DNA from: Microbotryum silenes-acaulis
Lineage: Eukaryota > Basidiomycota > Microbotryomycetes > Microbotryales > Microbotryaceae
Assembly (NCBI GenBank): GCA_003665825.1
Contig: QPFY01000008.1
Coordinates: 558,001 to 622,000 of the forward strand
Reading direction: 5' to 3'
Length of the DNA: 64,000 nucleotides
Part shown: piece after piece, positions 46,709 to 58,825 of the stretch
Layout of the letters: each line of letters begins with the position of its first letter
Numbering within the stretch: position 1 is the stretch's first letter
Position numbers and translations under genes: made by a program
The notes under the pieces: generated by a model
Seen by the model: only the letters and a program-made list of their open reading frames with translations
Told to the model about the DNA's origin: nothing
The model's database searches: none

Positions 46709-49700
46709 CTAGACGGCGATCGGGACCCTTTGTTGTTCCAGATCCTCGATTTCGAACGTGCTCGAGCTCGACAAAGGCAACACTTCGATCACCTGCGAAA
46801 GCAAGAAAGGAGAGAGGGTTTGGTTCAGAGTCGGGCTCCATCCTGACTCGATGAGGACGTATGAGTGACTGACCCTAGCAGCATTCAAGTTCTGCGATTC
46901 ACAACTCCACTCTAGATCCAACGTCTCTTCCCCTCCGACCTCGGGCGAGCCTTCACCGTTCTTGATCGGGGTGATCACCACCGAAGGCAAGAATAAGGCT
47001 CCCGCACGAACAGGGACGAGCCAAAGTCTAATCGTCGTTGGTTCTCCAGGAACAGCCACGACTTCGCCCTTCTTCTTCCCCGCGACGAACCAATCGGATG
47101 GGTTTATGGTCAGGTCGAACATGAGGTGCAAACTCTTGGGGATCGTTTTGAGGTTGCTCCATTGGAATGTAGGACGGATCGAGAGTGTCACGGGTAGGGG
47201 TTGACCTATTTCGGTCTTGAGGTAGTCGGGGATGAAATGCACCAAGTTGAGGACGTTCAAGGAAGGGAGGTCGACGGGGATCGTCAATTGTCGCCAAGGA
47301 GGTCCAACTGTGGAACTTGCTTCGGCTGGGTTCTCATTCGAGAGTAGACCAAACACTTGACGAACGGCGGACATGACCTCTTCCTCGTTCGTGACGGCCA
47401 GAAAAGAAATCCGCGCGTTCCAGAGGACCTCGTCGAATTCGAGCGATCGGAAATTCGGGTCGATGGCGAATTCTTCGACGGAGGTAAGAGCGACGACCTC
47501 GCTCCCAATCGAATCGAGAAGCCACGGCTCGAGCGTCGACAAGGAAGGTGAGGTAGAGATGAGAGTCTCCACCACAGCTGCGACCCGAGTTCGGATATCT
47601 GGGAGACAGGGAAGAGCAAGAGTCAGCACATGGTCGCATTCGCAGAAACGCGGCACCTAGCTAGCTCACCTTCTTCGAGTGTGCAAAACGCCAAAGTCAA
47701 ACGTAAAGGGTCTTCAGATTGGCGAATTATATTTGGTCAGCCCATTTTTCGTTTCTAGACGGGCCAGGAGACTATGAGCTCACCTTCGCTAGGTTCGCTC
47801 GACTCTTTCGTGATGTTGAACAGGAAGTTGGCCGTCTGAAAGGGCAGAATGGTCTGTTCATAAGGGTCATAAAAAAGGGAGGTCTTAGCACCGTTTCGCA
47901 TGACTAAGAATCCTTCCCGTGGCACGGACCAGAACAGGGGCCTTGGCACTTCTACACGGTTTGGCTGTCACGCCTTCGACGTCTTCAAGGTGCGCCGACT
48001 TGATGCGCAAAGCATTGACGCCGTCCGTTGTGACCGAGAACTTTGACAACAGCCTAATAAAATCCGAGAACATCCAGTCAGTTCCGACCTCACCCAAACC
48101 ACCGGATTCGAAGCCGTAGAACTTGCCTGTCTTCCCTAAAAAAATCCTGCACATTGACCGCCAACGGTAAAGCGATCTTGAACGGTAACGTTCTCTTGAC
48201 CAACCTCCTTGTCGCCGGTCTCTTGACCGTCAAATATTCCGCCACAACCCCAATATCCAACGAAGGATCATTTATCCTTCCCACGAGAGGAAGTTCGACT
48301 TCGATCACCTTATCCCCACTTTGGATCGTATCGAGAGTGAGGGTATCTTCCATCCCCGAGGCGAAGGAAAGTTGAGCTTGTCCGAGTACGACTCGACTTC
48401 GATCATAAGCGAAGGTGAGCTTCTTGGACCCCGTCGTGATCTTCAATGAGATGCGAGTGACTTGGTTCCTCCCTACCGAGATCCTGATTAAGGCCGTTCG
48501 TTCTTGGTCGAGGTGGATCTCGTGGGGTACACGACACGTCACGTCAAGGGCTTGGTAGTCGCGTGGGAAGAAAGCCACAGGTTGTTTGCCGGCTTTCAAG
48601 GGCATGTTGCGTGGATCGGGGGCGAGATTGCGCGATGAGACGGGGCGGTGCGAATATTGGAAGATGATACGGGAGAAGCGGATTTGCGACAGCTCGAGGA
48701 GTAGTCGGCCAGCGACAGCGGTCTGGATGAAGGACAAGCGCAGGTGCATTGTGTCAGCTCAGGTCTTCTACTCTTCTGGAGTATCGAGAGATCCTACTGA
48801 CCGGACAAAATAACTCGACCTCTGTCTGCCCCGCTGCGACCAGCGTATGTTGTCCCCCTGTGAACCACACTTGTTCCCCATCCGGTTTGGCGAACTTCAG
48901 CCGCACTTCGTCGATGTCGAGTGCGCAAGGCAATAGATTAGTGATGATCAGACGGACGTTCACCCCGTCTTCATCCTGAGCGATCGTGCCTCGGTCATTG
49001 GTGAGTCGCATCGAGAAGGTCGGGAAGGCAATCGCGGCGAAGTCTGTTCGTATACCAAATGACTCAGCGCTTCGGAAGGTGTCCTTAGAACGAAGAGTCA
49101 TAAAGCGTCCTCACCTTTACTCAACCCCTTACTCAACTCATAAACATCCTTCATCAACCTCTTGGCCAGACCCTCCTCATCCTCCCCCTCCTTTTCCATC
49201 CCTCTCAAATCCCACTTCTTACTCTCAAACTCGACCCCAGCCCTAACCAAGGCCAACGTCGACAAAAGTTCCTCCTTGTCCATATCGAGCGTGCCTTGAA
49301 GGCGTGTGCATTCGGATAAAAGGGAGGCTTCGATCCTGGTCCAGCGGAGATCGATGTAATGCGCTGGGAGGTGGGAGAAGAGTTTTTGCGCGGATGCGGC
49401 TCGGTCGCGATGGCTGTCAAAATGCAAGAGCTCAGAATTCGTACAAACGAGAGCTTCTGGAGATAACGTCTGTGGGAAAACTCACTTCTCCAACGCAGCC
49501 AGACTAGCATGCAACTTCAACGAACATCGCTTCCTCCCACTCTGCGAATAAGCCTGAATGCTCCGGTTCGTCAAATCGATGAACAACTTGTCGAACGCTT
49601 CCCCATCCTTGATCGCATTGAGGAGGTCTTGGCGGGAAACGGGAGGGCGTTGATGAGTGTTGAGGTTGTTGAGGTCGGGCGAATCGAAGGTTGAAGGAAT

Positions 49701-51402
49701 GGAGAAGGTGGGTTCGTTAAGAGACATGGAGAAGGGATGGGATGGGGGTAGATGGCCAGCTCCGATCCCGATTTTATCGAGCTGGGAAAGGTGCCATGCC
49801 GATAATTAGGCACCGCGGCACATGTAAAGAGATCGGCCGTCGGTCTTACCTGTTTGCGAGCCAATTCAAGCAACTCAGCCTTGACGGCCACAAAGCTCGC
49901 CGCCGTCTTGCGATCAATGTCCTCCCCCTCTATCCACACTTGACAATTGTCGACAATGTTGAGACAAGCCGAATACGTCCAGGCTTCGACGAAGTACCTT
50001 CCCAGTGTGTTCTATAGGCGAGGTGCCGGTTCAGCTTTCGCGTGACGCCATTGTGCGAATGAAAGGGATAACTCACTTGATGCTCCCTTAATGTCCTCGC
50101 AAACGTTGACACGAACAATGCTCCTCGTTTAGCCAGCTCCGCGATCCTACCCAACCGAGAGAGCAACGAAGCCTGTCGGGCGAATATGTAGATCCGGAAA
50201 TCAAACATAGTGAGCTTGTTGGCCTGGATGAGGCTCCGGTACGGCTTGTTGGTCGTCGACAGGAGTGGCAAGGTATCGTCGCCCGAAGTAAGGCCTCCGA
50301 CGGCACCAAACCAAGCCATGTCGTGAGCTACGTGGGATCAAAAAACCGGATAAGTAAGGGAAATCTCGTCGTCATCGAAAACTCTCGAACCCACTTTTGA
50401 GCGCTTGGAAAAAGGCGGCTTCGAGTTCGTCATATTGAATAAGGGCATCTTCGAGCAGGCCGATCGCTTCGAACGAGTCCGCTAGCACTTCCTGTGAGGA
50501 CGAGACTTGTTCAATCAGTCCTTCCAATCATAATGCTAGATGGTACCGATGCCACTGTCGCGCACCTTTTGTAAGAAAAAGGGCTGGAACTGCCAGCCTT
50601 CCAATTGGCGTTGACTGTCGGCCTTGCGCACGTTCTCCTCGTAGAGGGACACGTTGGTGTCAAAGGTCGTGAGAACACCTTCTTTGACCTTGTTGGAGAA
50701 CTCTGCCCATGCTGTTGGATCGTCCGCCGAGGCGCCTACTTGGATGCATCTGGCGGTCAGAAGGATTCCGAATAGGTGAGCGATGTGGGGGTCTGCCGAA
50801 TAAGACCGAATACGCTCCTGCCCACTGACCTATCCTTCTTGCCCGTGTTGAAATCGGCCTTGATCTTATCTACGACGGCACTCTTGCGTTGGTAGAACTT
50901 GGCCATGGAGCTGCGAGCGGTGGTGACGTGCACGATGAGCCATTCCTGGTTCTGGCCCAGTCGAGGCCCTTGGATCGTGTCGAGCCATTCCCGGATTTGA
51001 GGTCTTAGCGTCGCTCTGTAGGTTTCATTGTCCTGTAAAGGGGGGCGCCCATTATCAGATTGATATAGTTCGTATTGCGGTTGCATGGTAACTGACCTCG
51101 CAGGCGACAAAGAGGACATGCAAATAAGGCCGTTCGAGCAGACTGAGCGCCTGCAGATCGCTATTCGAGTCCAACGGGCGCCATACAATAGGCAGCGACT
51201 GGATCGTACGAACTGATCGGTTCGCCCCCGTCTTGCGCACCCAATGCAAGTTGCGAAGTGGGGATTGGCGTTGGACATCCGCGCGGATGGGCTCGTAGTC
51301 GGACAGACTGGGCAAGCACGAGTACGACACCGAGACGCGGTGCCGTTCGGGCACACTCGAGTCCATCGTCAGCTTGGACGTCGAAGCTGTAGTGTCCGCC
51401 AT
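46709..51402 (-). CDS. TRS130: TRAPPII complex subunit Trs130/TRAPPC10
   Basis: Start ATG 51400-51402 (MADTTAST). The N-terminus carries family blocks: HRVSVSYSCLPSLSDYEPI, SPLRNLHWVRKTGANRSVRTIQSLPI, RPYLHVLFVACE|DNETYRATLRPQIREWLDTI, QEWLIVHVTT, MAKFYQRKSAVVDKIKADFNTGKKDR. The middle is helical-repeat-like sequence over many exons (e.g. FDFRIYIFARQASLLSRLGRIAELAKRG, SWTYSACLNIVDNCQVW). The C-terminal half is beta-rich with YRFDRSRVVLGQ-type segments and LHLMFDLTINPSDWFVAGKK. The gene ends SSTFEIEDLEQQRVPIAV. Role: TRAPPII-specific subunit that supports Ypt31/32 (Rab11) activation in late Golgi traffic. The exact exon chain in 47.6-50.8 kb was not resolved base by base. Confidence 0.85.
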
Positions 51403-51660
51403 GCCCTTCGAGTCGAGGTGGTGGGTATTGCCGTGAGGGGCGGAGTGAGGTGGGGCGAGCTGAGCCAAAAAGGAGCCAGGTCCAGTCGAGCCGAGCCGGA
51501 CAGGACCGGACTTGGACCGCGGGCTAATCAGCGCTAGCTAATTGACCCGATTTCTAATGTCAGCGGGGACGAAACACGTGACCTGATTTGATCACGTGCT
51601 TGTCCTCTCCCACCTTCCGCACTCTAGAAAGTCATCTCATCCCTGACCAGCTCACCGCGC
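51403..51660. promoter_or_regulatory. Short divergent promoter between TRS130 and GPI14
   Basis: 258 bp between the two starts. Contains CACGTG-like repeats (ACACGTGACC and ATCACGTGC at about 51575-51599), E-box-type sites that could serve both genes. Confidence 0.5.
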
Positions 51661-53209
51661 ATGTGAGTCATCCGAGCAGAAGATTGCAACAGCTATCAAG
51701 CTCTCGGTCTCAAATCCTCTGATGTACCCCACTTCCTCGCTCCCCACCCAGGCGACTGCGGACCGCGTTGTGGCTCGCGTTCGGGTTGAGGCTCGTCTTG
51801 CTCTTGTGGGGTACATATCAAGACGCGACCTCGGCGATCAAGTACACCGACATCGACTATGTCGTATTTACAGATGCGTCCCGCTGTCTCGTCCACCCAA
51901 CCACCACACCGGGGTGTACACTCGCCTCCGGACCGTCGGTGAACGGTGGTGATCCTACACAGTTCTCCGCCCTATTACGATGGATCGGTGACCCCTATTC
52001 ACGCAAGACCTATCGTTACACACCTCTGTTGGCCCTCTTGACCTCACTCAACATCCTCGTCCACCCCATCGCCGCCAAAATCCTCTTTGTCCTCTCCGAC
52101 CTCCTCATCGGTTACCTCCTCCACTCCCTCCTCGTCCTACGTCACATCCCTGCTTCTAAAGCGACCCAGTACGTCGCCTACGTCTGGCTCTTCAACCCCA
52201 TCATCGCCAATATATCCACACGAGGATCGTCCGAAGCGGTCCTAGGCGTGTTGGTCATTGCGACCTTGTTCTGGGCCGAGAAGAAGAATTGGTTCAAGAC
52301 GGCCCTCATGTTGGGCCTCGCAGTACACTTCAAGATATACCCCCTCGTTTACGCTTCGAGTCTGTTGGGCTATATCGCCTCGCATGATCGCTCGAGTGGG
52401 TACAATGGGTGGTTCGGGAAGAAGCAGTTCTTCTTGGCTCTCACCAGTGGCGCAACGTTCCTGCTGCTCAACCTCGCCATGTACCTCATGTGAGTTGCAA
52501 GTGTTGGCCAGTTTTTGCTGACGTTATAGGTTACTGACCCCAGCTTCACATCCATAGTTGGGGAGCACCTTTCATATCCCGTACGTTCCTCTACCACCTC
52601 CATCGCCTCGACCATCGCCACAACTTTTCCCCTTACTTCTACTCCTATTACCTCTCCTCCACCTCCACCTCCCTCCCCACATCGTCAACTCTCCTATCTC
52701 TCCGCCATCCTCTCGTCGCTTTCATCCCTCAACTAGGTTCCTCCATCACCTTGGGATTCTTCCTCTCTTCCTCCAAAGATCCGACCCGTGATCAGTCGTC
52801 CCCCTCGGACCTCCCTTTCATCTGGTTGATCCAAACCCTCGTCTTTGTGACCTTCAACAAAGTTTGCACCTCGCAATACTTTCTCTGGTACATTTGGTTC
52901 CTACCACTTGTATTACCGGACCTCAACAAACCGATCACCCCCTCTACAAAATCAACCTCAACAACGAAGCGTTCCGCCCTCCTCTCTCCAACGACAGGTT
53001 GGATCCTGGCGCAAGTCCTTTGGCTCAGTCAAGCGTATCAGTTGGAGATCTTGGGTTGGCCGACTTATTTGAGGGTTTGGGCAGCCGGCGTGGTCTTTTT
53101 GGGAATCAATTGTTGGGTCATCGTTAGTCTCATCAAGGCGTATACCTCGCCATCCGCGCCAACGACAACAACCACGACCTCCTCAACGGCCAAGTCCAAA
53201 TTCCAATAA
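51661..53209 (+). CDS. GPI14: GPI mannosyltransferase I (PIG-M), start codon split by an intron
   Basis: ER membrane enzyme that adds the first mannose to GPI precursors. The reading frame opens RLRTALWLAFGLRLVLLLWGTYQDATSAIKYTDIDYVVFTDA; the luminal acidic motif is TDIDY. There is no ATG in the frame before it (in-frame TGA at 51720). A GTGAGT donor at 51663 and CACCCAG acceptor at 51751 join AT (51661-51662) to G (51752), creating ATG exactly at the expected N-terminus. Further blocks: YRYTPLLALL, LIGYLLHSLLV, WLFNPIIANISTRGSSEAVLG, AVHFKIYPLVY, WGAPFISRTFLYHLHRLDHRHNFSPYF, NKVCTSQYFLWYIWFLPLV. A second intron (about 52491-52557) splits the Ile codon before WGAPF. About eight or more TM helices. 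The stabilising subunit Pbn1/PIG-X is not in the window. Confidence 0.92.
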
Positions 53210-53267
53210 TATAATAGATGCATTGCGAATGAAACAAACAAACCTCACAACCTCCAAATCCCCTCCC

Positions 53268-55624
53268 TTACTTCTTCCCCGACGTCTTCCTCACCTTCCT
53301 CGCCTTCTCCGATTTTTTCATCTTCTGACTCCTCTTGTCCCGATTCGCAGCTTTGACTTCGGCTCTTCGCTTCTTCTTCTCATCCTTGTCCTCGAATTTC
53401 TTCCCCTTGGGTCGAGGAGTGCCTTCATCTTCCTCCTCGTCCTCATCATCATCACTGTCCCCATCGGTATCCGAATGCTCCGAGGCACTACCACTCCCAT
53501 CCCCTTCCTCACCTTCCCGACCCTCAACCCCTTGACCCCCCTCCGCGTCCGCAGCCGCCTTCTTCTCCTTCTCCCTAATCCTCGCCACCCCCGTGAGATC
53601 CGCATAAATCAAATCATCCCCTTCGCCTCTCAACACCCTCGCCACATCCCGTTCGATATCGTACACTTGATCCAGTGCTCGAGGGATGAAGGATTGCGCG
53701 AAGACGGCTTCGTCGACTTGACTTGGGTTCTGGCTCGATGCTCTATTGGAGGTAGATGTGGAGGCCAATGGTGATGAGCTGGTTAATTGATTCGATTTTT
53801 TCAACTTGAGCGCATCGAACGATGTCGGATCATTCGCCCTCGTCGTACTCTCCTCCTCTTCTTCCCTCTCCAACTGACCCTCCCGAACGCTCAATAACCT
53901 CCTTGCCTCTTCCCTCATCCCTTCCTCCGTCTCCTCACCGACCCCTTCATAACCCCTCGTCACGAACCCGAAACTTCCCCTCAGACCTAAAGTCGTTCCT
54001 ACCCCCTTTCGTCCATAAAACTCCTCCACGTTCTTCAAATCCGATCGAAGGAAATCAAAAGCCGAAGGATGATCTTGTTCAACGGATTGGGAAACGTCGA
54101 TGATGACCAATTGGGAACGATGGTAGAGGACGTTGTATTCGGAGAAATCGGCGTGGACGAGTTTGCATTTTTGGAAGAGGACGCGAAGGATCACGAGCGT
54201 GTCGAGGTAGAGATCGGGGAGGGCCGAAAATGGGATATCGGCATCTTTGAGACGGGGGGATGCCCTGGGTTTGGTGAAAAGAGCCATCAGATCGGACGCG
54301 GTCACCCTCTGTATCCAAAGCAAAGCTTTACGCGAACTCACTGCCACTCATCCTCCCCCTCTTGAACGCCCATGAACTCCATCACCAACACGTTCTCCCT
54401 CACCTCGATAGGTTCCGGCACGTTCAAGCCCGCATTCTTCATCCGCCTCAAATTCCTCATCTCCTTCTCTGCCCAGAGCCGAACCATCTTGCGGGGGTTG
54501 CTTCGCGCGTAGCCGGATTTGAAACGAAATTCGCCGGATACGTAACGGTCGCGATCTTTGAAGATGAGGATCGAGGTCTTGTAGATCTTGAGCGCCAAGT
54601 GACGGGGGGTGTTGGGAGGCAGTGTCGTCGTCGTCGTGGTGACGGCGGCGGAAGTCTCTTCGGCAAATCGGACCGATCCTTCGCCCTTTTCCTCTTCTAC
54701 CTCCTTTTGCACCTCTCCATCCTTTCCCTCCTTCATCACCCCCGCAGCCGGAGAAACCGCATGATAAACATTCGCCTCCTTACCGGTCGAGACACACCCA
54801 TCGACCCGCTCAATCAACCCCCTCCCCAACATCTTGAACAAGATCAACCTCGTCCTCGGATCCAACACCTGTTCGTTCGTAGCTCGGTCGCTCTTATCCT
54901 TGACCAAAACTTTCTCACTTCCTCCTTTTCGGGTCACGCCTACGTTCGCGGAACGGTTGAGGATTGGGTCTAGATCGAGTTTGGAAGCGAATCGATGATT
55001 GAGGGTCGCGAGTTGGTCCGAAACTTTATCGGTATGCACGCCGGGGGTCCCACTTGAGGTGGCCGAGGAAGGCGTTGATCGATCGGTGTACGAGGTCACT
55101 CGCTTCGGCCTGTTGATGGCGGGGAGGATGTTGGAGGTCGTACTACTCCCACCAGAAGAGGAAGTCACTCCTGAAGTCTTGTTCGATGCCGAGCTCGCGA
55201 CCACATGTTGCTTCAACCGATTGTACCGCTTGGTGAAATCTGTATAGTCGAAATTTTCGTTCATCAGTGGGAGAAAAAGAAAATTCCCCAACACCGTTTG
55301 CTTCTACGACAAAGTTGACGTACCCCCACTCGCATCAGCCCAATCCTGATCCATTACCTGATTGATCCCACTGTCCAACTCGGTCTCCAGATCCCAATCC
55401 TCATCATAGTCATCGTACTCTTCTTCGTCGTAGTCGTCTGATTCTTCGACGGGTTCGTCTTGGTCTAGTACGATGTCCAGGGGCTCTAGAGGGGGTCCTT
55501 CGTCGGTTAAGGCGATTGAAGTCACATGTTCGGAGGAGTCGGCTGCGACGGAATCGATGCGCGCTTCGGTGGCGGGGACGGGGGAGGGTCTATGGGGTTG
55601 TTGGTCAGGTGGTAGGAGAGGCAT
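53268..55624 (-). CDS. RIO1: RIO-type atypical protein kinase Rio1
   Basis: Kinase/ATPase of late 40S ribosome maturation. Start ATG 55622-55624. Acidic N-terminus (EESDDYDEEEYDDYDEDWDLETE), then DFTKRYNRLKQ, a Ser-rich linker, and the RIO core: P-loop GCVSTGKEANVYHA, Lys in LALKIYKTSILIFKDRDRYVSGEFRF, hinge VLVMEFMG, catalytic loop KLVHADFSEYNVLYH, metal-binding IIDVSQSVEQDHPSAFDFLRSD. Between P-loop and the Lys strand sits an insertion of about 50 residues (acidic then Thr-rich: TTTTTTLPPNTPR), long for the family. The C-terminus is the usual acidic-then-basic tail (KKRRAEVKAANRDKRSQKMKKSEKARK). Introns at about 55303-55247 and 54336-54269 restore frame. Catalytic residues are intact. Confidence 0.95.
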
Positions 55625-55961
55625 CTTGGGTAGAGGTGAGCGTGGCTTTTGGGGAAGTCAAGGACGGAAGTAAGGGATAAGCGACGGCCGACGATGCGGA
55701 ATCGCCTCGAGTGGTTCAAAGTTGGCTTCGCAGCCGCGGGCGAAACGCGCACGGACCCTCGCCTCCCCAAATGCGCCGGGAAACACGTGATGGACGCCGA
55801 GCGCCTGCCAGAGTCGCAGCTCGACCGAGATCGAGTTCGAGTTCAACAGGTTCGATGTAGGGAGCCGCAAAGAGCGTTTGGATTGAGACAACGGAATGCA
55901 CACTTTCTTCTCCCATCTCCCCTCCTACCACTCTTCCCACTGGCACTGACGCTCGCACGCA
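55625..55961. other. Spacer upstream of RIO1
   Basis: 337 bp containing the RIO1 promoter and the terminator of the next minus-strand gene. No gene. Confidence 0.5.
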
Positions 55962-56795
55962 TCAGGCCCCATCGAACCGATACTTGAGTTTCTGCAACCC
56001 CATCAACTCATCCTGCTGAGCCTTGATAGTTCTCGACACTTCAACCCCCAAGCCGATTATCAAAAGTGGTGTAGACCATCTCCAATCGGTCCTCAAGGTG
56101 AAGAGGGAGATGAACAACGGAGGAAGCAGGAGGAGTATGTGCAGGAGAGGGAGTTGGAATTTGGGTGTTGGGGGTGAGGGTGAGGCAGAGATGGTGTATG
56201 TTGGAGATGGCGGTAGTAGGTCTGAGGATGTGGAGGGGTTGTGTTCTGTGACTAGGAGGCGGAAGGAGAGGAATGCGAGGGGGGCGATGGTGCAGAGCCG
56301 GATGAGGAGGGCGAGCAGGAAGGACCGCGTAGGACTGGGGAGAATCAATGGGACGCTGTGAAAGGGATGGAAGAAGAATTCAGTTTCCAAGTGCAGCTAT
56401 GAGTGTCGGAGCCGATGCCAACTCGCATTGCAGATATGGCCAGCAAGGCCGCGACGAGACGGGACCAGATCAGCGCCGAGTGGTCCAGCGACTTCGATAG
56501 GTCCTGTACGAGACCTTCTTGTTCTGTGGCAAAGATGAAAGAGCATCAACATAAGCTCGGAGTGATCTCCTCTGCATCGAGAGGCAGTAGTAGATCTCTG
56601 AGAGACCACCGTTGATACCTCTCGCCGCTCTGCCCAGGCTCAATGTGGAGCACCATCCCCCGAGCCCCTTTCCGCCCGAACCAGTATACCGCACCCGCTG
56701 CATCACTCACCTTGATCATCCAGAATGATCTCCCTCGTCTCCTCATCCCCGGCCACCTCATCCGACTGAGCCAAGAACGGTGTCCGTTGTCGCAT
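55962..56795 (-). CDS. Unknown small multi-pass membrane protein with probable GC-AG intron
   Basis: Start ATG 56793-56795: MRQRTPFLAQSDEVAGDEETREIILDDQ, then intron (GTGAGT near 56710 to CACAG near 56526), then EQEGLVQDLSKSLDHSALIWSRLVAALLAISAI. The only way I find to continue in frame into VPLILPSPTRSFLLALLIRLCTIAPLAFLSFRLLV is an intron starting GCGAGT (about 56420) and ending TTTCACAG (about 56355), i.e. a GC-AG intron. A second pair of helices follows (FQLPLLHILLLLPPLFISLFTL, WSTPLLIIGLGVEVSRTI), then a charged end KLKYRFDGA. Four or so TM helices, about 200 aa. No family recognised. Head-to-head with the HD-domain gene. Confidence 0.6.
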
Positions 56796-57004
56796 CAATG
56801 ACGTCGTCGATTCCCTTCGACTGCTGCCCGGTGACTCATGGCAAGGGTGCGAACAGTCAGGAAACAAAAGTGAGAGCGGGCGCGCGCCAAGCTGACGCGT
56901 CTCGACGCGCGACTCGCGGTTTGACATTCGGGCACCTCGTTCGCAGGCTTGTGGCTTCCGAGCAACAGCCGCATCTTGAAGACCTCTTGATAGTCCACAT
57001 CGAC

Positions 57005-58040
57005 ATGGCATCGACTTTTCACCTCCCAAAGGGCTCCTTCTCAGACCCACAGGCTCACGAACGTCTCCTCCTCGCCGCTCGCCAACTCGCCCAATCCCAT
57101 CACTCGCAATACGACCCTTCGCACGACTATCACCACGTTCAAAGGGTCGTCAGAAACGCATTGGTTATTGCTCGATCCATCAACACCGCGCATCAAATTA
57201 AGGGAGAGAAAGAACAGCGTTCCGAGACGGCCGACTCGGAGCCGGTCGATCTCGCCGTCGTTGAACTGGCGGCGTTGTTTCATGACCTCTTGGATTCGAA
57301 ATACCTCCTTGCGAATCAGAAAGGGATGACGGCTCAAGAACAATTGTCACCGTTTTGGAACGAGTACGCATCAAATGAAAATGGAGTTTCGGAACCGACG
57401 ACGAAGAACGGCGCTTCCGTAGAGAAGGACACCGTATTCTCCACCGATCGACAACATCTAGTCGAGAGAATCATGGAACATGTCAGCTTTTCCAAGGAGG
57501 TCAAGAGGATTGCTCAATGTAGAGTGAGCGAGTGGGAGAAGGGGTGTCGGGAGTTGCATTGGTCAGTCACTTGGTCACCTGATCAGGGGAAAGAGTTTCT
57601 TCATCCGTCAGAAGAAAAACGCTGACGTCGTGTCCTTCTTCATGGTGGGTGCAGTGTGCAAGATGCGGACAAATTGGATGCGATCGGGGCGTTTGGTGAG
57701 TGCACCTTTTTGCAAGCTTCCGCGTTTGTCGATGGAGGACTTCTCCGTTTACGAACCGCTCTCCTCTTCACGTCCCTCTCCACCAGGCATCATGCGCTGC
57801 TCCGCCTACTCCGCCATGACCAACCGACCCTTATACGTCGCCCCAACGAGCACCACAAACGAAATTACCCAAGCCGCAAATGATTGTGCGATCCAACACT
57901 TCCATGACAAATTGTTCAAGCTGGAAGACATGATCAAGACGAGTAAAGGGAGGGAGATGGCGAGGAAAAGGACGGAGTTGATGAGGGTTTTCGTAAGAGG
58001 GGTGGAGGAAGAATGGATGGAAGGAGAGGGGGAGGTGTGA
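57005..58040 (+). CDS. HD-domain metal-dependent phosphohydrolase
   Basis: Start ATG 57005 (MASTFHLPKG). HD-superfamily motifs: HDYHHVQRVVRNAL (first His), ALFHDLLDSKY (the HD pair), IMEHVSFSKEVK, then across two introns CVQDADKLDAIGAFG|GIMRCSAYSAM (final Asp). Introns: about 57561-57654 and 57696-57786, both GT-AG. The C-terminus has FHDKLFKLEDMIKTSKGREMARKRTELMRVFVRGVEEEW, which is typical of the YedJ-like HD group found in bacteria and fungi. All metal ligands are present. The substrate is unknown for this group, probably a small phosphorylated or nucleotide compound; that is inference. Confidence 0.88.
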
Positions 58041-58825
58041 GCACTCGGAAAACTTGAAGGTTGGTTGAGGTAGTTGATTGGTTGTATGCGTTGGCTTTTT
58101 GTGTGGTCGGCCCGAAAAGGGAAGGCGTGGGCGATCATGAAGCAAATAGGGTCTGCTTTCCTCCCCCCCGACCTTCGGCGCTTCGGCCCTCCTATCCTTT
58201 TCCTTTCGCGGATGTGCGCCTCGGAAGCGGGCGATGATGCAATTCGTGGACAAAGATCTCAAGTCGATATTGAGATCCGTCGATGAAATCCTGTTTTATC
58301 GATGAGTCACGAGTGCCTTCGAGCATACGAGCGAACAGACGTACACACTCAAGCTCCGAGCAAACTTCGACAGTCAATGCCAGCCGAGGTTAAGAGAGCG
58401 GATCGTGAACACATGCTCGGGATGCGAGGCGTGGGGCGGCAAACTCGGGTTGAAAATCCCTCGTGGAGACGTTCAGGAGCTATAACGGAAAAAGTCCGAG
58501 AGTCAGGTCCCTCTTATCTGATAGGCGCGGGCGGGGCGAACGCACTGGGTGAGAGACTTTTGTCGAAGGTGCCGCCCCGTGCACTCTCGCCGCACCGCGC
58601 GGCTGGGCAATATTCAGCTGCTCTCTTCGAGACCGAACGCGAAAACTTTGCTTTTGTTGGAGTTAATTGCTTCCTAGTAGTCCGAGATGGCGGGACCATC
58701 ATGTGCACTGCTCGGTTGGATTTCTTTGCGTGGTTGTGGAGTTCAGGAGGGGGGTTCATTTATTAAGTTATAAGCTAAGACTAGCTGGAATTTATGACTT
58801 AAAACTTAAAACTGAGACCCAGGAC

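Noticed and set aside
46820..46860. 31-bp intron near the TRS130 3' end (GTCAGT...CAG)
   Set aside because: Too short for this genome, whose shortest credible introns are about 48 bp; reading through keeps the frame.
58302..58766. 154-residue plus-strand frame upstream of the transcription factor
   Set aside because: No domain or signal; overlaps GC-rich spacer and has an unsupported start context.
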